From contig JAVDCA010000013.1 of NCBI GenBank assembly GCA_030848545.1, forward strand, positions 1-64,000: DNA of 64,000 bases, written 5' to 3'. Each line of letters starts with the position of its first letter. The stretch's first letter is position 1. The position numbers and the translations under genes were made by a program. The notes below the pieces were generated by a model. The model worked only from the letters and a program-made list of their open reading frames with translations, did no database searches and was not told the DNA's origin. Positions 55,624 to 63,482 of the stretch are shown piece by piece. This stretch comes from Astrobacterium formosum. Its GTDB lineage: Bacteria; Pseudomonadota; Alphaproteobacteria; Rhizobiales; Xanthobacteraceae.

Positions 55624-56526
55624 TCACCGTGGCAGCACGCGGCGGGCGACGTCGATGAAGGCACGCAGTTTCGGCTGTGCCTGCGCCCGGTTGGGAAAAT
55701 AGAGGTGGAAGCCCGGACTTTCGGGCGCGAATGCCGTCAACACCGCCTCGAGGCGGCCGGTTTCGAGATGCGGCGTCACGATGCGGTCGGCTGTGTAGGC
55801 GAGGCCAAGACCGCGCAATGCGCAATCGATCGCCAGGCCGCCGTCGTTGACGACGATCGGACCGTGCACCGCGACCGTGAACTCCTTGTTTTCCCGCACA
55901 AACTCCCAGCGATACAGCGCTCCGGAGCCCGGGAAGCGATAGCCGATCAGGGCGTGCTCGGCGAGCGCTTCCGGGGTCGCGGGCCGGCCGTTCCGGGCGA
56001 AATAGGTCGGGCTGCCGACCGCGATCCAGCGGAAGGCCGGCGTCAGCCGGACCGCGATCATGTCGCGCTCGATCAGCTCGCCGATGCGGATGCCGGCATC
56101 GAAGCCGCCGACGGCGAGGTCGATCGCGGTGTCGTCCACCGCGATTTCCACGCGCACCTCGGGACAGGCGTCGCGGTAGGCGGCAAGCACTGGCGCCACC
56201 ACCATGTCGAGGGCGATGCGCGGCACCGTCAGGCGCAGCAGGCCGATGGGCCGTTGCCCCATGAGACCCGCCGCTTCCGTTGCCGCCGCGATTTCGCCGA
56301 CGGCGGGTCGTACGCGCGCCAGGAACGCCGCGCCCGCCTCGGTAAGCCCGACCCGGCGCGTGGTGCGGGCGAACAAGGGCGTGCCGATGCGGCGCTCGAC
56401 CTCCTTCACGGTCTGGCTCACCGCCGCCGCGGAAACGCCGAGCCGCGCCGCCGCCGCCGTGAAGCTTTTGGTTTCGGCCACCGCCAGCACGGCCGCGAGA
56501 CCGGTGAAGACCTCGTTCGCGATCAT
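55624..56526 (-). CDS. LysR-type regulator
   Basis: A 300-aa LysR protein: HTH at 1-60 (GLAAVLAVAETKSFTAAAARLGVSAAAVSQ) and an effector domain (GLLRLTVPRIALDMVV; GFDAGIRIGE) of the CrgA-like subgroup. The stop lies 18 bases from the stop of the RND gene. It is divergent from the SDR gene with a 225-bp gap, which contains no other gene, and probably controls it. Confidence 0.94.
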   Translation of the reverse strand: MIANEVFTGLAAVLAVAETKSFTAAAARLGVSAAAVSQTVKEVERRIGTPLFARTTRRVGLTEAGAAFLARVRPAVGEIAAATEAAGLMGQRPIGLLRLTVPRIALDMVVAPVLAAYRDACPEVRVEIAVDDTAIDLAVGGFDAGIRIGELIERDMIAVRLTPAFRWIAVGSPTYFARNGRPATPEALAEHALIGYRFPGSGALYRWEFVRENKEFTVAVHGPIVVNDGGLAIDCALRGLGLAYTADRIVTPHLETGRLEAVLTAFAPESPGFHLYFPNRAQAQPKLRAFIDVARRVLPR

Positions 56527-56751
56527 GGGGGGATTATAAAGTCCTTCTTAATTACGCAAATAGGCGGACCCCATTTTTCTAAACAATCTTCGAGCATACG
56601 CAGGGTAGCCGCTGGGGGCAGCGCGCCTCTTGTCCAACTTTCCGGTCTCCGGAATCGGGATGGGTGAGGGGCCTTTGTCCGTGGTCGATGCCGTTCGGCG
56701 TATTCCGCCACGCGCCATCCGCCGCACCATTGCGACCCGGGAGGTCATTCC

Positions 56752-57597
56752 ATGATTGACATCGAACGGCGTGACGTGCTGGCGGGCTTGGCGTCGTCTG
56801 CCGTCATCGCGTCCACGACCACGGGCACTGCGCAATCGGTGCCGGCCGGGGGCAGTTTCACCGGGAAAACCGTGATTGTCACCGGCGGCACGTCCGGCAT
56901 CGGCCGCGCGACCGTCCAGGCTTTCGCTGCTGCCGGCGCCCGCGTCGCCTTCAACGGCCGCCGCGAGGCGCTCGGCCGCGAGGTCGAAGCGCTCGTGCGC
57001 GCGGCCGGTGGAGAAGCCACCTACGTCCGTTCCGACGTGCGCGTGGCCGACGACATGCAGCGCTTCGTCGCCGCCACCGTCGAGCGTTACGGCGGCCTCG
57101 ACGTCGCCTTCAACAATGCCGGCATCGATTATCCGCCGGCTCCCATCGCCGATACCACCATCGAGTCCTACGATGACCTCGTCGCCACCAACCTGCGTGG
57201 CGTGTTCCTGGCGATGAAATACGAGCTGCCGCATCTCGTGCGTTCGCGCGGCGCCATCATCAACATGGCGTCCATCGGCGGCCGCCATGCCTTTCCGAAC
57301 ATCGCCGGCTACAGCGTTTCCAAAGCGGGCGTCATCCATCTCACGCGTACCGCCGCCCAGGAATACGGCAAGAGCGTGCGCATCAACGCCATCGCGCCCG
57401 GCGCCGTCGAGACGCCCATGCTCGAACGCGTGCGCCGCGACTGGAAGGTGACGACCGAGCAGCTCGTCGCCCCCTATCCGATGCAGCGCGCCGGCACGCC
57501 GGCCGAAATCGCGGCGGTGGTGATGTGGCTCACCGGCGCCGAGGCCTCCTACGTGTCCGGCCAGGTCATCGGCATCGACGGCGGCGACCTGCCGTGA
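56752..57597 (+). CDS. Short-chain dehydrogenase with twin-arginine leader
   Basis: A 281-aa SDR with a leader containing ERRDVLAGLASSAVIAST and an Ala-Gln-Ser junction near residue 28, then FTGKTVIVTGGTSGIG (Rossmann), NNAGID, Ser in MASIGGRHAF, Tyr-x3-Lys as YSVSKAG, PGAVETPM and IDGGDLP. The leader is a second instance of the SDR arrangement seen at 31953. A preceding GGGAGG stretch supplies the ribosome site. Substrate unknown; control by the divergent LysR gene is likely. Confidence 0.9.
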   Translation: MIDIERRDVLAGLASSAVIASTTTGTAQSVPAGGSFTGKTVIVTGGTSGIGRATVQAFAAAGARVAFNGRREALGREVEALVRAAGGEATYVRSDVRVADDMQRFVAATVERYGGLDVAFNNAGIDYPPAPIADTTIESYDDLVATNLRGVFLAMKYELPHLVRSRGAIINMASIGGRHAFPNIAGYSVSKAGVIHLTRTAAQEYGKSVRINAIAPGAVETPMLERVRRDWKVTTEQLVAPYPMQRAGTPAEIAAVVMWLTGAEASYVSGQVIGIDGGDLP

Positions 57598-57659
57598 TCT
57601 GCCTGTAGCGACGTCACATGCACGTCCTCCGCAGGCGCGGAGAGGCGGGGGTCGGCAGC

Positions 57660-59393
57660 TTATCCCCTGATCACCCGCGGCAGCAGCATCTGGTGGCGCG
57701 GGCAGATCGACTTCGGGTGCTGGTAGACGGCGCCCGCGAAGGCTTCCAGATAGGCGCGCAGACCCGTGAGTTCGACGACCTCGTCGACGAAGCCGTGGCG
57801 GGCGCAATAGGCCGGCCGCGACGTGTCGAAATACTTCTTCGCCATCTCGTTCATCTTGTCGGCGATGGGCTGGAGCGGTTTGCCGGCCTCGTGGTCCTTG
57901 GCGGCGCGCCGGGCGTAGCTCGCCGCCGCTGCCGTCTCGCCGTGCATGACGTAGATTTCCGTCGCCGCGGTGCCGAGCGTGAAGGCGTTGTGGCGGTTCG
58001 CGGTCGGGCCGCCGAGCACGTAGTGGGCCGCCGCCGAACCCTTGCGCAGCACGACAAGCATCATGGGAACGTCGGTCGCCTGGATCGAATAGATCAGCGA
58101 CTGGCCGAGCCCGAGGAGTTCGGCGCGCTCGGCGACGTCGCCGACATCGATGCCGGTCGTGTCCTGGAACCAGACGATCGGGATGCGGTCGCGCCCGCAC
58201 AAAGTGACGAATTCGCTGAGCTTGATCAGCCCCTGCCGGTAGAGCTTGCCGCCGACGCCCGGATAGTCGGCATATTCAGGATAGCCCTTCGGCAACAGCC
58301 CCTGGCGATTGCCGATGGCGCCGATTAGCAAGCCGTCGATCTTGACGAGGCCGGTGTACATTTCCGGTCCGTAGTCGGGCCGGAATTCCATGTGCTCGGA
58401 GCCGTCGACGAGGCGCGCCAGCACGTCCTCGAACACATAGCTTTCCTTCTGGTTCGCCGGCAGCAGGTGGTAGAGGTCGTCGGCAGCCAGGCGCGGCGCC
58501 GCCGGTTCCGCGACGCGGAAGAATTTCGGGTCATAGGCCGGAATCGCCCGCATGTAGTCCCTGATGCCGTCGAGGACGCCGTCCTCGCTGTCGGCCACCT
58601 GCGTGAAAAACCCGGTCGCATCGTAGTGGGTCGAAACGCCGCCGGGCGGCTGCTCGGCGAGGCCGCGCGTCTGCGCGATCAGCTCTTCGAGTCCGGCGAC
58701 GTCGAAGCCGCCCTTGGGCGACATGCCCGACACGATGCCGACGCCGCCGACCGCAATATTGGCGTCCTTGTGGGCAATCAGGATCGTGGGCGAGATCGAC
58801 TGATAGCCGCCGCCCGCCGGGTTGGTCCCAAAAATGCCGGCCAGGATCGGGATGCCGAGCTGCTGGAGCTCGGCATGACGGAAGAACGTCGTGCCGCCGC
58901 CGCGGCGGTCGGCATAGAATTTTTCCTGGTCGGGAAGTTTGACGCCGCTGCAGTTGACGAGCCACACGAGCGGTACGTTGAGGCGCTTGGCGAGGTCGGT
59001 GACCCGCAGGATGTTTTCCGCCTGGCCCGGCAGCCAGGCGCCGGCCAATACCTTGTTGTCGAAGCCGATGATCACCGCCCAGCGGCCGGCGATCTGCGCG
59101 AGCCCGTCGACCACGTTGGTGGTGCCTTCCTCGTTGTCCTGCGGGTTGTAGAGGGAATGCAGCGACCGCCACGTGCCGGCATCGACGAGGCGTTCGAGTC
59201 GTTGCCAGACGGTGAGCGCGCCGCGCTTGTTGACGGTTTCGGCCGGCATGCCGACATTCATCCGCGCGCTCTTCGCCGCCGCGATCTCGGCCTCGATGCG
59301 CTCGATCTCGGTGCGGCTCGCCCCTGTGCGGGCGCGGCTCTTGTCCTTCAACTCACGCCCGAGTGGCGGCATCTTTTCGAAATAGGGGCGCAT
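57660..59393 (-). CDS. gcdA: Glutaconyl-CoA decarboxylase alpha-like carboxyltransferase
   Basis: A 577-aa biotin-dependent carboxyltransferase. The opening MRPYFEKMPPLGRELKDK, LHSLYNPQDNEEGTTNVVDG, GAWLPGQAENILR, LVNCSGVKLPDQEKFYADRRGG and NPAGGGYQSISPTILIAHKDA follow glutaconyl-CoA decarboxylase subunit alpha closely. In anaerobes that subunit transfers CO2 from glutaconyl-CoA to a biotin carrier whose carboxyl is released by a membrane beta subunit. Here the beta subunit is missing, so the acceptor is unknown. It is third in the operon with the acyl-CoA dehydrogenase and biotin-carrier genes. The ATG at 59393 is selected on homology. Confidence 0.9.
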   Translation of the reverse strand: MRPYFEKMPPLGRELKDKSRARTGASRTEIERIEAEIAAAKSARMNVGMPAETVNKRGALTVWQRLERLVDAGTWRSLHSLYNPQDNEEGTTNVVDGLAQIAGRWAVIIGFDNKVLAGAWLPGQAENILRVTDLAKRLNVPLVWLVNCSGVKLPDQEKFYADRRGGGTTFFRHAELQQLGIPILAGIFGTNPAGGGYQSISPTILIAHKDANIAVGGVGIVSGMSPKGGFDVAGLEELIAQTRGLAEQPPGGVSTHYDATGFFTQVADSEDGVLDGIRDYMRAIPAYDPKFFRVAEPAAPRLAADDLYHLLPANQKESYVFEDVLARLVDGSEHMEFRPDYGPEMYTGLVKIDGLLIGAIGNRQGLLPKGYPEYADYPGVGGKLYRQGLIKLSEFVTLCGRDRIPIVWFQDTTGIDVGDVAERAELLGLGQSLIYSIQATDVPMMLVVLRKGSAAAHYVLGGPTANRHNAFTLGTAATEIYVMHGETAAAASYARRAAKDHEAGKPLQPIADKMNEMAKKYFDTSRPAYCARHGFVDEVVELTGLRAYLEAFAGAVYQHPKSICPRHQMLLPRVIRG

Positions 59394-59404
59394 GCCTCGT
59401 TCCT

Positions 59405-59505
59405 CCATGACTTCGTCATGGCCGGCCTTGTGCCGGCCATCCACGTCTTGCTTCCAGGCTGTGCCGGAAGGCGTGGATGCCCGGCACAAGGCCGGGCATG
59501 ACGGA
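59405..59505. repeat. CATGGCCGG-family palindromic element (second copy)
   Basis: Inverted arms CATGGCCGGCC/GGCCGGCCATCCACGTC and GTGGATGCCCGG/CCGGGCATGACGG; same family as 4252-4365. It lies in the gap between the carboxyltransferase and dehydrogenase genes. Confidence 0.7.
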
Positions 59506-59556
59506 CGTTGGTGTTCGGCGCTTTGTTATTCCGAGACGCGCCGGCCTTGTTACTTC

Positions 59557-59633
59557 CGTCATTGCGAGCGAAGCAAAGCAATCCAGGGGCCGCGAAGGAA
59601 GGACTGTATTGCTTCGCTCAGTTCGCAATGACG
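59557..59633. repeat. Palindromic repeat with CGTCATTGCGAGCG arms
   Basis: Inverted arms CGTCATTGCGA and TCGCAATGACG flank a 55-base centre with AAGCAAAGCAATCC and ATTGCTTCGC. This class is widespread between genes in Bradyrhizobium-like genomes. A half copy lies at 15851. Confidence 0.8.
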
Positions 59634-59635
59634 GC

Positions 59636-60796
59636 TCACTCCCGGTTCGGCGTCGTGCCGAGCGCCATGCCTGAAATGATGATCTTCTGGATGTTGGACG
59701 TGCCTTCGACGATCTGCAGCGACTTGGCGTCGCGATAGAAGCGCTCGGCCGGGTATTCGGTCGAGAAGCCGTAGGAGCCGAAGATCTTCATGCATTCGTT
59801 GGCGGCGTGGACGGCGGCTTCGGAAGCGGCGAGTTTGGCGACCGAGGTCTCGTACTGATTCGGCTTGCCCTGGTCCTTGAGCCATGCGGCGCGGTAGACC
59901 AGCATCTGGGCGGCCTGGTGCTCGACCACGAGATCGGCGATCTGCGCCTGCACCATCTGGTGGGCGCCGATCGGCTTGCCGAACTGGTGGCGGTCTTTGG
60001 CGTATTGGATGGCGAGATCAAGGGCGCCGCCCGCGACCCCCAGCGCGCCGGCCGCGCAGCCGATCCGGGTCTGGTTGAGTTGCCACATGCAGATGCGAAA
60101 ACCGTCGCCGGGCGCCCCGATCACGTTCTCCTTCGGCACCTTCATGCCGTCGAACGCAAACTCGCCGGTGGGCGCGCAGTGAAGGCCGAGCTTCGATTCG
60201 ATCGGCCGCGCCGTGCAGCCGGGAAAACTCTTCGGCTCGATCACGAAGGCGGTCATGCCCCGGTTGCCGGCGGCGCGGTCCGTATAGGCGTAGAGAAGCC
60301 CGGCATCGCCCACATGGGCCTGTGAGATCCACATCTTGCTGCCGTGAACTTCGTAGTGGTCGTCACGGTCGACGGCGTGGGTCTTCATCGAGGCGACGTC
60401 GGAGCCGGTGTTGGGCTCGGTCATGGCGAAGAAGCCGAGCGAGTGACCGGAGACCCAGCCCGGAATGTACTTTTCCTTCTGGGTCGGCGTGCCGAACTTG
60501 GCGAGCGTGAGTGCCGGCCCGAGATTCTGCATGTTGAACGGCAGCCGCCACGAGGCCGAGATTTTTGCGATCTCCTCCGCCATCAAGACCGATTCCATGA
60601 ACCCCATGCCGCTGCCGCCGAACTCCTCCGGCAACGCACAAGTGAAGAAGCCGAGTGCGCCCATTTTGGCGACGCGCTCGGCCTTGAAGGCATGGGCACG
60701 TTCCTCCTCGGCGAGCGTCGGCGCGATCTCGTCGGCGGCAAAGCGGCGCGCCGTTTCCTGGATCAGGCGTTGCTCGTCCGTCAGTTCGAAATGCAT
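59636..60796 (-). CDS. Acyl-CoA dehydrogenase
   Basis: A 386-aa flavoprotein of the acyl-CoA dehydrogenase family. MHFELTDEQRLIQETARRF is the family opening, GFFAMTEPNTGSDVASM the FAD/substrate segment and VEGTSNIQKIIISGM carries the catalytic Glu (residue near 370). Lying between a biotin carrier and a glutaconyl-CoA decarboxylase alpha-like gene, it may make an enoyl-CoA such as glutaconyl-CoA without decarboxylating it itself; that is inference. Coupled tightly to the carrier gene (21 bases). Confidence 0.93.
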   Translation of the reverse strand: MHFELTDEQRLIQETARRFAADEIAPTLAEEERAHAFKAERVAKMGALGFFTCALPEEFGGSGMGFMESVLMAEEIAKISASWRLPFNMQNLGPALTLAKFGTPTQKEKYIPGWVSGHSLGFFAMTEPNTGSDVASMKTHAVDRDDHYEVHGSKMWISQAHVGDAGLLYAYTDRAAGNRGMTAFVIEPKSFPGCTARPIESKLGLHCAPTGEFAFDGMKVPKENVIGAPGDGFRICMWQLNQTRIGCAAGALGVAGGALDLAIQYAKDRHQFGKPIGAHQMVQAQIADLVVEHQAAQMLVYRAAWLKDQGKPNQYETSVAKLAASEAAVHAANECMKIFGSYGFSTEYPAERFYRDAKSLQIVEGTSNIQKIIISGMALGTTPNRE

Positions 60797-60817
60797 GGCC
60801 CTGCCTTCGTGTTCAGA

Positions 60818-61033
60818 TCATTCGATGGTCAGGAGAACGGCGTCCGGCTCGACCTTGTCGCCCGGTTTGACGCGCAACTCGCCGACCGTTCCGGCGACGG
60901 GCGCATAGATCAGGTTCTGCATCTTCATGGCTTCGATGATGATGAGTTCCTCGTCAGCTTCCACCGTGTCGCCCGGGTCGACTAGAACGTCCAAAATCGT
61001 ACCGGCGAGCGGCGCCCGCACTTCCTCGGCCAT
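60818..61033 (-). CDS. Biotin carboxyl carrier domain protein
   Basis: A 71-aa single biotinyl domain. The biotin-attachment Lys is in EAMKMQN (about residue 37), flanked by APLAGTILDVLVDPGD and VAGTVGELRVKPGDKV. It should carry CO2 between the neighbouring carboxyltransferase and an unknown partner. First gene of the three-gene operon; it is much shorter than AccB and has no linker. A biotin carboxylase is not encoded nearby. Confidence 0.92.
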   Translation of the reverse strand: MAEEVRAPLAGTILDVLVDPGDTVEADEELIIIEAMKMQNLIYAPVAGTVGELRVKPGDKVEPDAVLLTIE

Positions 61034-61457
61034 GAATCACTCCTTCGGTTGGCGAGATGGCTCAAATCGACCACACGGCTTCAGGGCCGGTGGCGTGGAC
61101 CGCGTCGGGGGGCGCGCGACAGCGACGATCCTAGTGCGCCCGGCAGCGGTAAGGGAACAGGGTATTTTCCCGAATCACCAGTGTTTGGATCGCCGATCAA
61201 CCCCGCCGAGAATTCCTTGTTGTTAGAAGAATTCCTCGTTGTAAGAAAATAATCCACGGCCGCGACGGGCGCGGCCACGACAAAGACACAATGGATATAT
61301 GGAAACCGAAAGAACGCCGGCGAGCATGTGACGCCCGCACGGATCGCTCATCCTGCGAGAGTCGCGTTCATGCGTGCGCTTCAGCGCGAGCGATCGAGTC
61401 GTCGGCCAATGGGGCCCTTCAGGCTCTTTGATTGCAGCTCGAAAACGCGATGCGCCG
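61034..61457. other. Intergenic region before the biotin carrier gene
   Basis: 424 bases; no gene seen. Contains the AT-rich direct repeat at 61210-61247. Promoters for the leftward biotin-carrier operon are expected here. Confidence 0.4.
61210..61247. repeat. 19-bp direct repeat (candidate regulator site)
   Basis: GAATTCCTTGTTGTTAGAA and GAATTCCTCGTTGTAAGAA lie head to tail in an AT-rich patch, 177 bases upstream of the biotin carrier start. Two turns of the helix separate equal positions, which suits a dimeric or cooperative regulator. Confidence 0.6.
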
Positions 61458-61826
61458 TCAGTGTTTCCAGCGTGTCGAGACGGCCGGCATGATGGCGTCG
61501 ATGGCGCCCATGGAATCCGTCGTGGTGCGCAGCCAGCCGAGCGCGCGGCGGCCATCTTCGCTCATGCGGTCGGGCGACCAGCGGCGGTCCAGCACCAGAT
61601 CGACGCGGATGTTGCGCATTTCCGGAAAATGCCGCCGCAATGCCGATCCAGCCTGCTCGACCAGAAGCTCCGCGGCCGGGCAGGTCGGCGCCGTCAAGGT
61701 CATTGCCACTTCGATACCCACCGGCGTCCAGTCAGCGTGATAGATCAGCCCGAGATCGACAATGTTGATGCCGAGTTCGGGATCCAGCACGTCCTTCAGG
61801 GCCGCCAGGATCTGCGGATCGTTCAT
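61458..61826 (-). CDS. DUF59/MIP18-type Fe-S maturation protein
   Basis: A 122-aa protein. The start at 61826 gives MNDPQILAALKDVLDPELGINIVDLGLIYHADW, the DUF59 signature (D-P-E-x-G-x-x-I-V-D-L-G), followed by TLTAPTCPAAELL with the conserved Cys. A C-terminal extension of about 30 residues is present. The family assists Fe-S cluster assembly (SufT/PaaD-like). A FNR-like site lies about 130 bases upstream. Confidence 0.85.
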   Translation of the reverse strand: MNDPQILAALKDVLDPELGINIVDLGLIYHADWTPVGIEVAMTLTAPTCPAAELLVEQAGSALRRHFPEMRNIRVDLVLDRRWSPDRMSEDGRRALGWLRTTTDSMGAIDAIMPAVSTRWKH

Positions 61827-61954
61827 GACAGTTCCTCGCGCAGCAGGGCGGATGACGGGGGCGATCAGCCGCTCGGAAACCTGCCGCAAAGAGCCAACCC
61901 GCTACCGTGTGGGTTGATTGCAAGTACACTGCCTCGAAAAGCCCTGACCGCGCT

Positions 61955-61968
61955 TTGCCCTAGATCAA
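61955..61968 (-). promoter_or_regulatory. FNR/FixK-like site (2 mismatches)
   Basis: TTGCC-CTAG-ATCAA compared with TTGAT-N4-ATCAA. It lies 129 bases before the DUF59 start. Confidence 0.35.
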
Positions 61969-62122
61969 CTGAAAATATTGCAATAGTTCACCGCGCCCGC
62001 GCAGGTGATTAATGTTCATGCACCTGGTCGACACGTAATTCAGAACGCACCTATTCACGTTTCACCCCGGTTGCGCGTCGGCTCTTCTGCTGCGTTCCGT
62101 GCGCCCGGGCTCGTGTTCAGGC

Positions 62123-62224
62123 TCACGACGAACCGGGCGGGCCATCGGCCCACAGGGGCGCGATCACGATGGTGGCCAGGCTCACGGCGAGCAGGAGATG
62201 CGGAAATAAGGCGCTGAAATTCAT
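62123..62224 (-). CDS. 33-residue membrane peptide
   Basis: MNFSALFPHLLLAVSLATIV then IAPLWADGPPGSS, with one transmembrane helix (about 6-25), preceded by AAGGAAC 9 bases before the ATG. Too small for reliable family assignment, but it resembles tiny accessory peptides of membrane complexes. It is in the otherwise gene-free 61827-62948 stretch. Confidence 0.4.
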   Translation of the reverse strand: MNFSALFPHLLLAVSLATIVIAPLWADGPPGSS

Positions 62225-62948
62225 CACGACGGTTCCTTTCTGCCGCCGTGGCGGCAGGACGGCCAACTCCCTCCCGCAGAATTGAAGTCACGAAGTAAAT
62301 TATTCGATTAAACGACCGAGCCGGCACATACGTTCCAATACGAGTCCGTAAACATCTTGCCGGCCGCGCCGGTAGAAGAGTGGCGAAATCCCACCGAGTT
62401 TTGTGGTAAACCGCAGGGGCATATGCGGGAACGCCGCAACAAAACCCGGCGAGCATCCTGCGCTCGCGGCCACGAGCTGCAACGAGACGCAACGAGACGC
62501 AACGAGACGCAACGAAACGACATCGTCTCCGCCGTCGTCAACGAGGTGGTGGTGACGGTTCGGTCGTTGCGTAAAGCACGCGCGTCGATCGCATGCGCCC
62601 GTGCGATCCGAAGGCTCGCGAGACAGTCGGATGCTCGAAGAGCGTTTCGCGCAGACGTGATCGTGCGACGGCGCTGCTGCGAGCCTGTGGGCGGCACGCA
62701 TGAAGATATTGCGGCCGGCGCCTTCATGGCTGGGCGAAACAGAAAGCGGAAATCAAGCCGCCGGATGCGGCTTGTCGCCGCCGGTGTCGAATATCGACGC
62801 GACGGCATCCTCCGGATCATGTATCATCCGATCCCGTCGACGAATGCCCGTCTCCGCGCCGCGATCAAGTCCCCCGGGAAACGAGTGCGGAAATCGATGC
62901 GTTCGTCGCGGCGCCGTCTTGGCGCCCGCAGGCAAGAGGATCAAGGCC
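62225..62948. other. 724-bp gap before the DUF3775 gene
   Basis: Open frames on the plus strand run through here but have no protein-like composition (Arg/Ser-rich). A 10-bp tandem repeat lies at 62481-62520. No RNA gene recognised. Confidence 0.4.
62481..62520. repeat. 10-bp tandem repeat
   Basis: AACGAGACGC three times and AACGAAACGA once, directly adjacent, in the gap before the DUF3775 gene. Confidence 0.85.
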
Positions 62949-63368
62949 GTGTCGCGCGACGTCCCGTCGTTGTCGATTTCGCCCGCGAAGGTCCACTTCG
63001 TGATCGCCAAGGCGCGCGAGTTCGACGTCAAGGACGTGGTCACCGATCCCGACCCCGCATCCAGCGCCGCCGACGATGCCATGATGTCGGTGCTCGAGGA
63101 TCATCCCGACGATCCGACCTACGAGGAGCTGCGTTCGTTCATCGCCTCGCTGACGCAGGACGAGCAGATCGACCTCGTGGCGCTGACCTGGCTCGGCCGC
63201 GGCGACGGCACGGTCGACGAGTGGGACGATCTGCGCGAGGAGGCCACGCGCGCCCACAACCGGCGCACGGCAACCTATCTTCTCGGCAAGCCGATGCTCG
63301 CCGACCACCTCGAGGAAGCCCTCGACCAACTCGGTATTACCTACGAGGAGGATATCGGGCGGCGCTGA
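62949..63368 (+). CDS. DUF3775 protein
   Basis: A protein of about 139 aa if started at the GTG 62949 (VSRDVPSLSISPAKVHFVI). The DUF3775 core is clear: VHFVIAKAREFDVKD, acidic DHPDDPTYEELRSFI, QIDLVALTWLGRGDG and ATYLLGKPMLADHLEEAL. In-frame codons upstream to 62700 lack similarity. Function unknown; this family often accompanies universal stress proteins in rhizobia, as here. Confidence 0.8.
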   Translation: MSRDVPSLSISPAKVHFVIAKAREFDVKDVVTDPDPASSAADDAMMSVLEDHPDDPTYEELRSFIASLTQDEQIDLVALTWLGRGDGTVDEWDDLREEATRAHNRRTATYLLGKPMLADHLEEALDQLGITYEEDIGRR

Positions 63369-63427
63369 TGGCGCCGTTGTCGATGTACGGCGATAATGCT
63401 CGATGATTCTGATTCGAATTTTCGGGT

Positions 63428-63441
63428 TTGATCGCAATCAA
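63428..63441. promoter_or_regulatory. FNR/FixK box upstream of the universal stress gene
   Basis: TTGAT-CGCA-ATCAA, a perfect match to the FNR/FixK consensus, 42 bases before the ATG at 63483. Expect anaerobic or microaerobic activation. Confidence 0.75.
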
Positions 63442-63482
63442 GGGAGCCGGTCGCAGACCGGAAGAAAATAAATGCCGGACCA

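Noticed and set aside
57660-59393. Propionyl- or methylcrotonyl-CoA carboxylase beta subunit
   Set aside because: The N-terminal MRPYFEKMPPLG type opening and the NPQDNEEGTTNV segment follow GcdA more closely, and no alpha subunit with biotin carboxylase is adjacent.
62481-62520. Tandem repeat considered as an origin-like iteron
   Set aside because: Only four 10-bp copies, no AT-rich stretch and no replication gene nearby.
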